From Craterostigma plantagineum (Eukaryota; Streptophyta; Magnoliopsida; Lamiales; Linderniaceae): a stretch of 64,000 nucleotides of DNA. The notes under the pieces were generated by a model. The model worked only from the letters and a program-made list of their open reading frames with translations. It ran no database searches and had not been told where the DNA came from. Below, one piece after another: positions 46,942 through 55,324 of this stretch. The stretch spans positions 62,001 to 126,000 of the forward strand of contig JAPQWV010000300.1 in assembly GCA_027422505.1 (NCBI GenBank). The letters run 5' to 3'. Positions within the stretch are counted from its first letter, which is position 1, and each line of letters opens with the position of its first letter. A program made the position numbers and the translations under genes.

Positions 46942-47384
46942 GAACCGGTTAGAATACGAAAAAAGAATCTCGTGAGAGTTATACGACTAAAATTTGAGTT
47001 ATACAAAAAACCAGATTTGGGGCTAATTGATTTCAATTACTATTACTACAGCAAATTCCCAAGTGGTGGATTTGGTTTTACTACTTAGTCCCGACTTCTT
47101 GGTCGCTGAACGGAATGCTGACGTCGCAGTTCGGAGACATCGACGAGAAGCTTACTGTGTTTGGAGAGACGAAGACAGTTTCAGAGTTTCTGAGGGACTA
47201 CTTCGGATATAGCTACGATCTCTTGCCCCTCGTCGGGGTGATGTTGTTTCTGTATCCCTTGTCTTTGCTTTCCTCTTCACGTTTTGTATTGGAAAGCTTA
47301 ACTTCCAAAGAAGGTAAGAAAAGGAAAGCTAATGATGTAATTTTTTTTCCCGCGCCAGCAACACCTAACACTGCGAAGAGTTAG
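39873..47384 (+). CDS. ABCG37-like: full-size ABCG (PDR) transporter, ABCG37/PDR9-like, 23 exons
   Basis: A plasma-membrane exporter with two NBD-TMD halves; relatives carry auxin precursors and phenolics. Exons: 39873-40201, 40271-40397, 40535-40620, 40969-41053, 41126-41285, 41367-41443, 41512-41565, 41641-41731, 41800-42101, 42342-42623, 42723-43197, 43276-43379, 43496-43649, 43753-43878, 44297-44370, 44448-44780, 44867-45157, 45254-45337, 45424-45557, 45641-45868, 45983-46154, 46230-46484, 47052-47384. Phases agree; the total is 1451 residues, normal for PDRs. NBD1 has [23 protein letters not shown] and ALFMDE; NBD2 has [19 protein letters not shown] and [15 protein letters not shown] signatures such as [18 protein letters not shown] are present. 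The start [13 protein letters not shown] fits the ABCG37/ABCG33 clade. Exon 23 is frameshifted near 47245, so the conserved ending lies in another frame. A 54-bp duplication spans the exon 3 acceptor. Confidence 0.9.
40435..40542 (+). repeat. perfect 54-bp tandem duplication over a splice acceptor
   Basis: Units 40435-40488 and 40489-40542 are identical and start GCCATTGCTGCATGTCTGCG. Each contains TTCGACAG followed by GCGTTGAC, the end of intron 2 and start of exon 3. The acceptor is therefore present twice (after 40480 and after 40534). The unit length keeps the frame, so use of the upstream acceptor would add 18 codons without a stop. Confidence 0.92.
46485..47051 (+). other. last intron of the ABC transporter with a 36-base T run
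   Basis: The largest intron of the gene. It begins GTGAGTG and ends TATTACTACAG. An uninterrupted T run occupies about 46901-46936. No inserted element with clear ends is recognised. Confidence 0.7.
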
Positions 47385-47517
47385 AATTCTGCCTTACGTT
47401 TTTAAGTTGAGAAGAAAACGAAATCAATTTATTGTAGTTCAATTATCATATGCATGACGTAATTTTTATCCCACGTCTCTGCACTCACTACTTTACCTCA
47501 GTCGTCCACGGTGGAAC

Positions 47518-47574
47518 TGTTGATATTGTAAAATTGGGTTTGTCCCACGTCGAGTAATTCAAGCTCTTTTAGCC

Positions 47575-47632
<58 letters not shown>

Positions 47633-47905
47633 GTACGAAAGTTTCTCCTCCTATCACCAATTGGTCTTAGGAAGGGCCCTCGATTCCAATGTGGTATAAT
47701 AGCGAGTTCAATTCTGCTCACCGTCACCTGATTCACATGTTCACGTGTTAGGCCAGTATGCCACACCCACACGAGAGGGGGTGTGTTGAGATTATAATTT
47801 GAGCTTTGTCCCACATCGAATAATTCAAGTTCTGCGAGCAGCTATATATCAGAGGCTTTCTCCACTATCACCAATTGGTTTTAGTAAGGACCACTCGTTT
47901 TCTAA
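47518..47905 (+). mobile_element. second TRIM, downstream of the ABC transporter
   Basis: LTR 1 (about 47518-47690) starts TGTTGATATTG and contains GTCCCACGTCGAGTAATTC, a (TA)n expansion at 47577-47628 and TATCACCAATTGGTC. A primer-binding-like TGGTATAATAGCG follows at 47692-47704. The polypurine tract ACGAGAGGGGG at 47771-47781 precedes LTR 2 (about 47784-47905), which starts TGTTGAGATTA and has the same internal words. The core is under 100 bp and non-coding. The right end and target-site duplication are not resolved. It shares the TATCACCAATTG word with the TRIM at 12064. Confidence 0.75.
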
Positions 47906-48589
47906 TAGAAACCTTATCAGTTTCCACTACTTCACTTTATATCGATATTCTCGAATGAATTTGCGATGATAACGTTGAAGAAATCCTTGCCATATTTATA
48001 AATGGTTTCAACTCTTAGGAACCATTCAAATAAACTGGCTAGCTAGTAAGTGAGTGAGAATCAGTATGAAACAAATCATTATTATTTTATTAAGTTTTAA
48101 TAAATGAGGTTGTATGCTGGACCTAATATACTCCCAACTACTCTATCCATGAAATCACATGTCCCACAATTCATATCTCACTTCATGTCTCATATTTCAC
48201 AATTTACCAAAAAGAAAAGCATAATTAATAGGAACACATAAAACGAATAATAAATTACATATATATATATATATGTACTTGTTTTAACATATAAATCATA
48301 TAAAAAACGATTATTTTATGATTTGATATAATATGAAATTAGAAGAAATAAAAATAAAAATGAATCTTTTGCGAGCCATAAGATAAAAAAATCATTGATG
48401 TGATTAAGGGGCACGGGAAATGGTCTCTAGATTGTGGGATAGATGATTTCAAGCGCTTTTCGAATACCTTATTCTGAAGATCATTTAATGCCTATTTCTT
48501 TAAGATGTATGCTATTCTTATTGAAGCTCAATCATATCTTCTCTCAAGCATAATATGAAAATGAACACACAAGATAGATGAAACACATC
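47906..48589. other. intergenic region
   Basis: AT-rich sequence with a short (AT)n run near 48258-48276. No gene, repeat end or RNA gene is recognised. Confidence 0.4.
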
Positions 48590-49098
48590 TTATTCAATTT
48601 TGGTGAAGGGAATGTCACCGTCATCGCCTCTTCCTCCACCAGAAGAAGCGTCTACACAATGCTTATAGCAATAGCATTTTTTCGAGAGTCCTTCGCACCT
48701 ACCGTAAAGAAAACCCTCTTGCTTGCACACCAAATTGCACATGGTGTTAGATCTACCTTTGTAATGGGGGCTTCTAGACTTGCACATTCTTGAATGAGAT
48801 ATGAGTTTCGAGCTCGACACTGTTATACCTAGATCATGTGATGAAATAGTACGGAAAAAGGAGTATGTGAAGTGTTGCTCAGGCCAAAAGGTCGTTGGTA
48901 CGAATCTTCACAACCACCCATAAAGTTTACATTTAAATTAGATCAGAACGCAGCATAAGCGTGAGGGACATTATGAAAGTGTTATTGAATATAGAAGTTA
49001 AAAAATAGAGCTTTGTGAAGATGTCTAACGGTAAGGAAAGACTAACCGGCCACGACGATGAAGAGTAAAATGATGTGCGAAGTAAACACCTTCCCCAT
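48590..49098 (-). CDS. defensin-like secreted cysteine-rich peptide, two exons
   Basis: Exon 1 is 49098-49047 and exon 2 is 48828-48590, joined in phase 1 across a GT-AG intron, giving 96 residues. Exon 1 encodes a hydrophobic signal peptide (MGKVFTSHIILLFIVVAG). Exon 2 encodes a gamma-thionin-type core with SRMCKSRSPHYKG, CNLVCKQEGF and GRC...KKCYCYKHC. An acidic tail with GGGRGDDGD follows, similar in position to the C-terminal extension of class II plant defensins. The intron just after the signal peptide is the standard plant defensin structure. Of the eight cysteines of the family, the second is replaced by Ser (in YKGRS), so one disulfide is expected to be missing. Such peptides act outside the cell, commonly in defence or signalling. 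The gene otherwise looks intact. Confidence 0.75.
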
Positions 49099-49564
49099 GA
49101 TCATATATTTCAGAAGTTGGTATTTTTTTATTTATCAATATGATTTGTTAATTTATAGATTGGATATCAATCATTTTCTTCTTTTATTGTAAATAACTGT
49201 TTAATGCTACGGTATTCAATATTCATTGTAACTAAATGTTTGAGGCACCTCAGTACAATGGAGGGAAATTATTTATTTTCCTTCCTCGTTGGATAGGATG
49301 CTTCATGCTTCTTTAATTTATTAAAGTTTTCTTACTTCTCTAAACCTTTGCACTTTGTAATAAGTAGGGTTGATTAGGAGATAAGGAAATATGGACTTTT
49401 TCCCATTATTCGAGCAATAAAAGATGCTCGTTGATTGAATTGAAACGACAAATAGAAAAAAATATCATTCGAGTTTTGTAATATACAAAAAAAAAGCAAC
49501 TACTTTTAAAATCCCTTGTTTTTCGATCTTGACGAGCCACGGAAAATTATATTGTGATTATTAT
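49099..49564. other. upstream region of the defensin-like gene
   Basis: AT-rich, non-coding sequence that should contain the promoter of the minus-strand gene. No clear TATA element was identified. Nothing else is recognised. Confidence 0.4.
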
Positions 49565-49839
49565 CTATTATATTAAGGGAGAACATGTTAAAACTAACCG
49601 TTCTCTCAATTTGGTGTGCCAATCTTGATGTATAATTTAGAATTTAGTCCTTAAATTTTTAAATTGAGTTTAATTAAATCAATATAAATTATTTTTTTTT
49701 TCTAATTTACATATTTCAAAATCATTCATTTTAGAATTTAATCATAATATCATATATTAAATATCAATTCATTTTACGATAAATAAAATTATATACTTAC
49801 GAATTGAGCACACACACTCGAGTGTGCTTAATATAATAG
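49565..49839 (+). mobile_element. intact copy of short TIR element (family X), 275 bp
   Basis: The ends are an exact 13-bp inverted pair, CTATTATATTAAG and CTTAATATAATAG. A 14-bp perfect palindrome CACACTCGAGTGTG lies just inside the right end. The interior is AT-rich and non-coding. It matches the copy split at 13372-13573 and 21399-21454 through most of its length. I see no flanking target-site duplication in either copy. A hairpin near one end recalls Helitron-type elements, but the TIRs do not; classification stays open. Confidence 0.75.
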
Positions 49840-50189
49840 TGATCCTAATACTCCTCGCCCGTCGCAACTATCAAATAGCACATTCTTGCTTCGAGTTCAC
49901 CACTAAAATTTCCCCCATTGGCAAATATGTTGCTTTGACATTATTCAAATTTTGTGTGGGTGTGAACGCCTGCGTAGGACGTTTTCGTTTGAATGTCAAA
50001 TGAGTATGGTACAATGTAACAGTCCCCTCTTGGGACCTGTGGGGTTGGGCCATCACATTCCGACTGGTTGTCTGACCCCACTGTATTACCACTAGCATTC
50101 CAGCATGATTCGTACTGCACGCACCCTGAGCTACTTCCCAGGGGGTCCGGAAAAGGAAGGTGCACCTTTGGTGATATGAGTAGCGCAAT
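49840..50189 (-). other. unclassified repeat-like segment, part 1
   Basis: On the minus strand this holds long open frames (50188-49871 and 50165-49941) with scattered cysteines, but no family is recognised. The segment continues beyond the MITE and the hAT element (50725-50864, then 52856-52998), as their target-site duplications show. GACCCCCTGGGAAGTAGC near 50146-50129 vaguely recalls 5S rRNA text, but the match is too short. It may be a decayed repeat or the remains of a gene. Confidence 0.3.
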
Positions 50190-50724
50190 TAGACATGCAC
50201 ACTTTTAACCGTAACAGGCAACTGTCATCGGCCGGTTACCGAGCGGTTAGGGGTTTTCCCAAACAGCCAACCACCGATTATTAACCGCCAGTTAGGCGGT
50301 TTAACCGGCGGTTATAACCGTTAAATAAAAAATTAAAAAATTTACTATTTTAATTTACTCATATTAATTAATTAGAAATACTATGTAACTTTACTAAATT
50401 AATACTTATTAGAAATTTATGAAACTATGTATTTTATATTGTATTAAAATTTAGTAATATATTTCATGATTTATAAAATTTATTATATTTAAAATTTTAT
50501 ATCAAAATAGTAAAATACGAACGAAAATACACCGAAAAGTCACTTAACTTTGCAGTAAATTGCAAATAAATAAATAAATAAATAAAAAATAAGAAAATAA
50601 CCGGCGGTTAGATTAACAGGCAATTGGAGACGGCTAACCGTCAACCGCCCCCTGCCAGTTAGGTTACGGTTAGTCCTAGGGACTTAACCGTCAACTGCCG
50701 TTTACTAACCCGGGCGCATGTCTA
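50190..50724. mobile_element. non-autonomous hAT-type element (MITE), 535 bp
   Basis: Perfect 8-bp target-site duplication AGCGCAAT at 50182-50189 and 50725-50732, with terminal inverted repeats TAGACATGC and GCATGTCTA. Subterminal regions are rich in AACCGCC/GGCGGTT words that pair between the ends. The centre is AT-rich with a short TAAA repeat near 50565-50590. No coding sequence. Confidence 0.85.
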
Positions 50725-51113
50725 AGCGCAATCAATTCTCTTATACTATTCCTTGACTTTACGACGCCCACACAATGTCCAGTCTCGAAATCCCTCTCAT
50801 TCGGGTGTGAGATCGGTTCATTCATGTACCCCTCCGCCTAAAAGCCTGCCAGAAGCCGCTCCTTTAGTGACGGAACCACATGGGGGTCAGAGGGGTCGGT
50901 CGACCCTGCGGCCGTATGGTGGAGCTCCATGGCAATGGTAGCTAGCGTGAGATTGAAGAAGATGAGCCAACCTAATTTTTGGGGATTTTCTATTGGGCTT
51001 ACTTGTATATTGGGCCGATTTTTTAAATAATTAAATTAACTAATATGGCTTACTTGACTTTGGGCCTCAATTATATTGAAATAAAACCAGTTTTAGTGAA
51101 TATAGGGCGAATG

Positions 51114-51623
51114 ACATTTTTAGTCCCCGATGTTTGGGGCATGGGCGTTTTTGGTCCCCCATGTTCCGAGGTGACACTTTTAGTCCCCATTGTTACCGAT
51201 TTTGGATGGTTTTGGTCCCTTGATTAATTTAATAATTTAGACGAAATTTAACACGTGAGAGCCTATGATCTCCTTTTACTCGACGTAAAACCTCATAGCG
51301 CATCTTCTTCTTCGACTTAAACGCAAGTGAGCATCATTACGTATCACATTTAACTCATTTTCAAGGTTGTCGATCATTTCCTAAAAGTGATGTATAATGA
51401 TGTTCATGTGCGTTTAAGTCGAAGAAGAAGACGTGTTATGAGGTTTTACGTCGAGTGAAAGGAGATCATGTGCTCTTACGTGTTAAATTTCGTCTAAATT
51501 AGCGATTAAGTTAATCGAGGGACCAAAACTGTCCAAAATCGGTAACATTGTGGACCAAAAAAGTCACCTTGGAACATGGGGGACCAGAAACGCCCGTGCC
51601 CCAAACATCGGGGACTAAAAAAA
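51114..51623. mobile_element. foldback element (MULE-MITE-like) inside the hAT element
   Basis: Two long imperfect inverted arms (about 51116-51335 and 51396-51622) flank a short loop. The arms start TTTTTAGTCCCCGATGTTTG on the left and mirror it on the right. Each contains GACGTAAAACCTCAT and CGACTTAAACGC words. There are no genes; open frames on the two strands mirror each other. A target-site duplication was not settled. Confidence 0.75.
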
Positions 51624-51639
51624 TCAAGAAATAAATTTA

Positions 51640-52740
51640 GCGGGGTCGTGTAATACTCGTTGGCGTTCCCATTTTGAGAGAATACATAGACTGTTACAGT
51701 TGTGGAATCCATTGAGGGAAGTACTTATTGCTTTGTCTAGGGATGGCACTGATTCTAGAAGTCGCGGAACAGCTTTGAGTTTGGCAGATAAAATGGAAAC
51801 ATTTGAATTGGCATTTATTGCTCATTTAATGCTCAATTTATTTGGAAGAACACATGACCTTTCACAAGCCTTGCAGTTGAAGAATCAAAATATAGGTATT
51901 GCTGTGCAACTGATTCAAGATGTGAAGGATGATCTGAAGAAATATAGAGATATTGGGTTTGACTCTTTATTGAAGGAGGTAATTAATTTTTGCTCCAAAA
52001 ATGAGATCCATGTACCGAATATGGAAAATGTAATTCAAGGGCGAGTTCGGAGGACAATTGATAATGACGCACAAACATATCTTCATCGTTTTCGCGTTGA
52101 TATTTTTTATCAGGTATTTGATTTATTTGTTTTAGTTTATCGGTATTTATAATTATTTTTATAAAATAATTTCGTCATATGATTTTAGGTTGTTGATCAG
52201 CTTTTCAATGAGATGGATGATCGTTTTACTAAAGCGAACATAGAGTTGCTGTTATGCATTTCATCCCTTGATCCTAGAGATTCATTTCGAAATTTTGATC
52301 GTGAAAGGCTACTACAACTTGGCAAGCTATATTTGGAAGATTTTACGGACATTGATTTATGTCGTTTAGGAATACAGTTGGATCGATATATTTTGAATGT
52401 GAAGAAGAACGAAGCTTTTAGTGAACTTCAAGATATTTGAGAACTTGGAAAGAAGATGGTTGAAATGGAGTATCAAACTATCTATGATCTGGTATACCGA
52501 CTTCTAGAGTTGGCTTTGGTCTTGCCAGTTGCAACAGCTACTGTCGAAAGATCATTTTCTGCGATGAAAATTATCAAGCATGATTTATGTAATAAGATGG
52601 GTGATGACTTCCTCTCGGATTTGTTGGTGCGTTACATCGAAAAGGAAACATTTGCAAGTGTTGGAAATGAAACGGTTTTGCGAAGATTTCAGAATATGGG
52701 ACCGCGGCGGCTTCTTTTACCAAAGACTACTTTTACGTAA
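51640..52740 (+). pseudogene. hAT transposase 3' part (TTF-type/DUF4371 family)
   Basis: Exon-like part 1 (to 52113) encodes MWNPLREVLIALSRDG, SFC-type text NFCSKNEIHVPNM and YLHRFRVDIFYQ. A 75-bp intron (52114-52188, GT-AG) follows, then VVDQLFNEMDDRFTKANIEL and LLLCISSLDPRD. An in-frame TGA at 52438-52440 interrupts it. The same frame continues with KKMVEMEYQTIYDLVYRLLE and the dimerisation motif LALVLPVATATVERSFSAMK, ending at 52740. The zinc-finger and catalytic N-terminal parts are absent. Confidence 0.88.
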
Positions 52741-52855
52741 CGTATTTTAGTCTTTTCTTTATGGATAAATGTATGACAGTGACACCAACATTTTTAATAT
52801 TCTATATTATAATTATTTTCGACCCCCAACGTCATAAATCCTGGTTCCGTCACTG

Positions 52856-52998
52856 CACTCCTTGTCCGTGCACCTCTCTGGCACAGGCTATCACACACCG
52901 CCCTCATCGGCCCCGGGCCTCACATACAACTTGGAAGAAGATGAATTTGTTTTAAGGTGTATGCATGGCCATGCTACGTTGTACAGTCAAGAATTTAC
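52856..52998 (-). other. unclassified segment, part 2, next to a signal-peptide exon
   Basis: Continues the sequence at 50725-50864 across the hAT insertion. On the minus strand, CTTCTTCCAAG near 52940 could be a splice acceptor after the exon at 52999-53053, but the following frame soon meets stops. No family is recognised. Confidence 0.3.
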
Positions 52999-53053
52999 CA
53001 TGGATTAGAACGAAGAGCAAAATGAAGAACGCTAAGAGCATCTTTCCATGCAT
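52999..53053 (-). pseudogene. possible first exon of a second secreted peptide gene
   Basis: Reading down from 53053, ATG opens MHGKMLLAFFILLFVLIHG, a compact hydrophobic signal-like sequence, followed by a GTAAATT donor in phase 1. Length, hydrophobicity and donor phase match exon 1 of the defensin-like gene at 49098-49047. The expected cysteine-rich second exon is not found intact; downstream sequence is cut by a hAT element and a MITE. It may be the start of a disrupted duplicate, or chance. Confidence 0.35.
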
Positions 53054-53189
53054 AATTAGCGGTTCTTTATTTTGTGCTGCACGCTTGTGGAATAATAAAT
53101 GAGGGTTTTAATATATACTTTCTCAACTAATTTCCACATCCATTTGCGGAGAAAATCATTAATGCTAATGCTAATTTCTTTAGATATCG
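53054..53189. other. spacer before the CACTA element
   Basis: Short AT-rich stretch with no recognised feature; it would contain upstream sequence of the possible secreted-peptide exon. Confidence 0.35.
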
Positions 53190-53229
53190 ATGGTATGGTA
53201 CTCTCCACAAAAATCCGTCAGATTGGCAC

Positions 53230-53640
53230 GCCGAGCCGTAGCTGTTCCGTCGCTAAAATTATTTTGCGACGGAATAGCGACGAAAAAAATCATCGCTACC
53301 TAGTTGTCGGAAAAGCAAAAGGGTCGCAAATCCGTGGCTAATGTTAGGGACGGATATTTGACGAATATTTACGATAGAAACACCGTCGCTAATTTAGCGA
53401 CGGCAAAGCCGTCGTAAACTTAGCGATGGAGTAGAGACCACTATGTCGTCGCTAAATTAGCGACGGTATTCAGCGGCGGAATCTCATTGTCGCTTGTGGC
53501 TAAGTGAGCGATAACAGTTTTGCGACGAAAATCGGTCGTCGCTTGTGGCTGAGTTAGCGACAACAGATCTACCGCTAAAATTGCGACGGAGTTAGCGACG
53601 GATATTGTTCTGATATTAGAGACGGTTTTCCCGTCGGAGA
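53230..53640. repeat. CACTA subterminal repeats
   Basis: Many direct and inverted copies of TTAGCGACGG and CCGTCGCTAA over about 400 bp. In CACTA elements such short subterminal words bind the TNPA-type protein. The density makes one end of the element unmistakable. Confidence 0.8.
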
Positions 53641-53849
53641 CCTGCAATTTATGCAGATTACTATATTTAATATTAATTCGTTATAATTAGTTAATATTAA
53701 TAATATTGATCCGTAATAATTTATATTAAATGTAATCATTTTAAAACTGTTAAATATAAAAATAATATTTAAAAGCAAATAACATCACTAATCACCATGA
53801 AATGTATTTTATATCCAAACCTTGCCCATTACAAAACAAAAATTAATCT

Positions 53850-55090
53850 CCTAATCGAGTATTAGCGTCTGAAGGAGAATTGTTTGGATTTTGCGACGTG
53901 GGCGAAATTTGTGACGGAACCTGACCGGAAAAAAATGAGGAAATGCCGATGGCTGATATCCCGAGCCCAACATCGTCAGGAAAGATTGGTGAGCTAATGG
54001 CAAAGGTTGGAAGGTAGGTTGGTAAAATTGAGCTATAGCGGGCTGTGAAGGACCCGCCTTGCCTTGAGACGATCGCAACTGTAATGGCTGAGTTAGCTCG
54101 CTCATCTTTCGATCCATCTCCGTCATTAATTAAGTCATTCTCTGATTCATCTCCGTCATACCTTATTTGAGACTTTCGTTCTCAGACCTTAATCTCGATA
54201 CTTCGTCTTGAACGGACGCATCAGCATTATAATTTAATAATGTAATGTTATTGTAACGCCAAATAATTGTTTCCCTGATTGGGTGCTCGGACGATATGAC
54301 GAAACAAAATTCCCGCGATTTTTTATCGCTCCAGTAACCCCGAAGGTCCTCCCCCTCGATCCTCCCGCAACTCTCGTAAACTCTTCCGTCATTTGCTCCG
54401 AACTCATTTCAGCACCTATTTCCTCTAGACTTTGTGTCATCGCCGCTTGCCTCTGCTCCTGTCATAATAACAAAGTAATTATGCTAATTTAAAAATGCGC
54501 AAAAAAATATTTTACCGCTATTCCCTGGCCTCTTGAACCCTGAAAGACTCCATGACGAGAATATCCATCGGCAAATACTTCAAGAATAGTTGGAGTACGT
54601 CCGAAGTTTGATGCCTAAAGTTTGACAAATAATTTTGTAAATAAAAAGAGACAAATTTAAAATACACTATTTTCCTCTCACCAAACGATTTTCTCGTACG
54701 CCACACAGCCTCAGGATTCGCGTCGATGCGATTACGCCTATTTCTCTCTCGAACAGCTTTGTAGGAGTCACTATTCCACAAACTAGACTTACACAAAAAG
54801 CGTAAACCAACGATCACGTAGTATGGACCGTCCAAGCTACCCTTTATGATTTTGACAATTATACGGGCTATATTTGGTGTCCTAATGCCAAAAATAACAA
54901 ATTATCATATGAATTAACAAATAATTAATAGAATATGATAACATACCCTTTGAAAGTAGCCGAATTCACGAAGCACATATCCGTTGAACCCGAAGACGGT
55001 GCATTAGGCTCTTCGAGGTTCGGGTGAACGAACATCTTCCTCCTCCTGAATTTGGTTCGAACTCGACGCACTAGAACCCACACCAGCACT
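53850..55090 (-). pseudogene. CACTA TNPA-like gene (Ptta/En/Spm plant transposase family)
   Basis: Read from high to low coordinates. The segment 54835-54518 contains YKAVRERNRRNRIDANPEAV and WRTRKSFGER, the core wording of the plant Ptta/En/Spm (Transposase_24) family. The following pieces 54440-54234 (SLEEIGAEMSSEQMTEEFTR) and 54126-53851 (Gln/Pro-rich) fit the C-terminal region, with introns or frameshifts between them. Such proteins bind subterminal repeats. Exon borders were not fixed; a functional product is unlikely. Confidence 0.65.
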
Positions 55091-55151
55091 AGACCGCCTC
55101 ATTATCCTCAAATATATAAAAAAAAGTTAGATTCGATAACACTAATGTTTT

Positions 55152-55324
55152 ATGAAGTCCATCCCAGCCCTCGATAAACTCGAAGAACACAATCCACTCG
55201 AGCACTTAACCAGCCCAGTGCAAACAAATCCCATACCCACCCCAAACCAACCCTTCAACGAACCGGCCGTTCAGCCCCAAACCCACTGCCAGCCCCCAAA
55301 CACCGCCAGGCCCAAACCCACCGA
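55152..55324 (+). other. Pro-rich segment of unknown origin inside the CACTA element
   Basis: The plus frame (55152-55385) has a striking composition with PIPTPNQPFNEPAVQPQTHC and NTARPKPTDQ. It sits exactly where tnp2 homology on the other strand ends. It may be captured host DNA or an insertion. No family is recognised. Confidence 0.35.

Larger units (their letters stand above)
50865..52855 (+). mobile_element. hAT transposon, internally deleted, with nested foldback
   Basis: Ends TAGTGACGGAACCA and TGGTTCCGTCACTG are inverted over 13 of 14 positions. The flanking 8-bp duplication is CGCTCCTT at 50857-50864 and CACTCCTT at 52856-52863, one mismatch. The right half carries the 3' part of a hAT transposase gene on the plus strand. 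The 5' half of the gene is missing, and a foldback element sits in that place. It cannot move on its own. Confidence 0.82.

Noticed and set aside
50129..50146. Resemblance to a 5S rRNA segment, suggesting a Cassandra-type TRIM
   Set aside because: Only about 15 bases match and the rest of 5S is absent.
49871..50188. Minus-strand cysteine-containing frames that might be a second secreted peptide
   Set aside because: No signal peptide is joined to them, the cysteine spacing matches no family, and the segment looks repeat-like; kept only as an unclassified segment.
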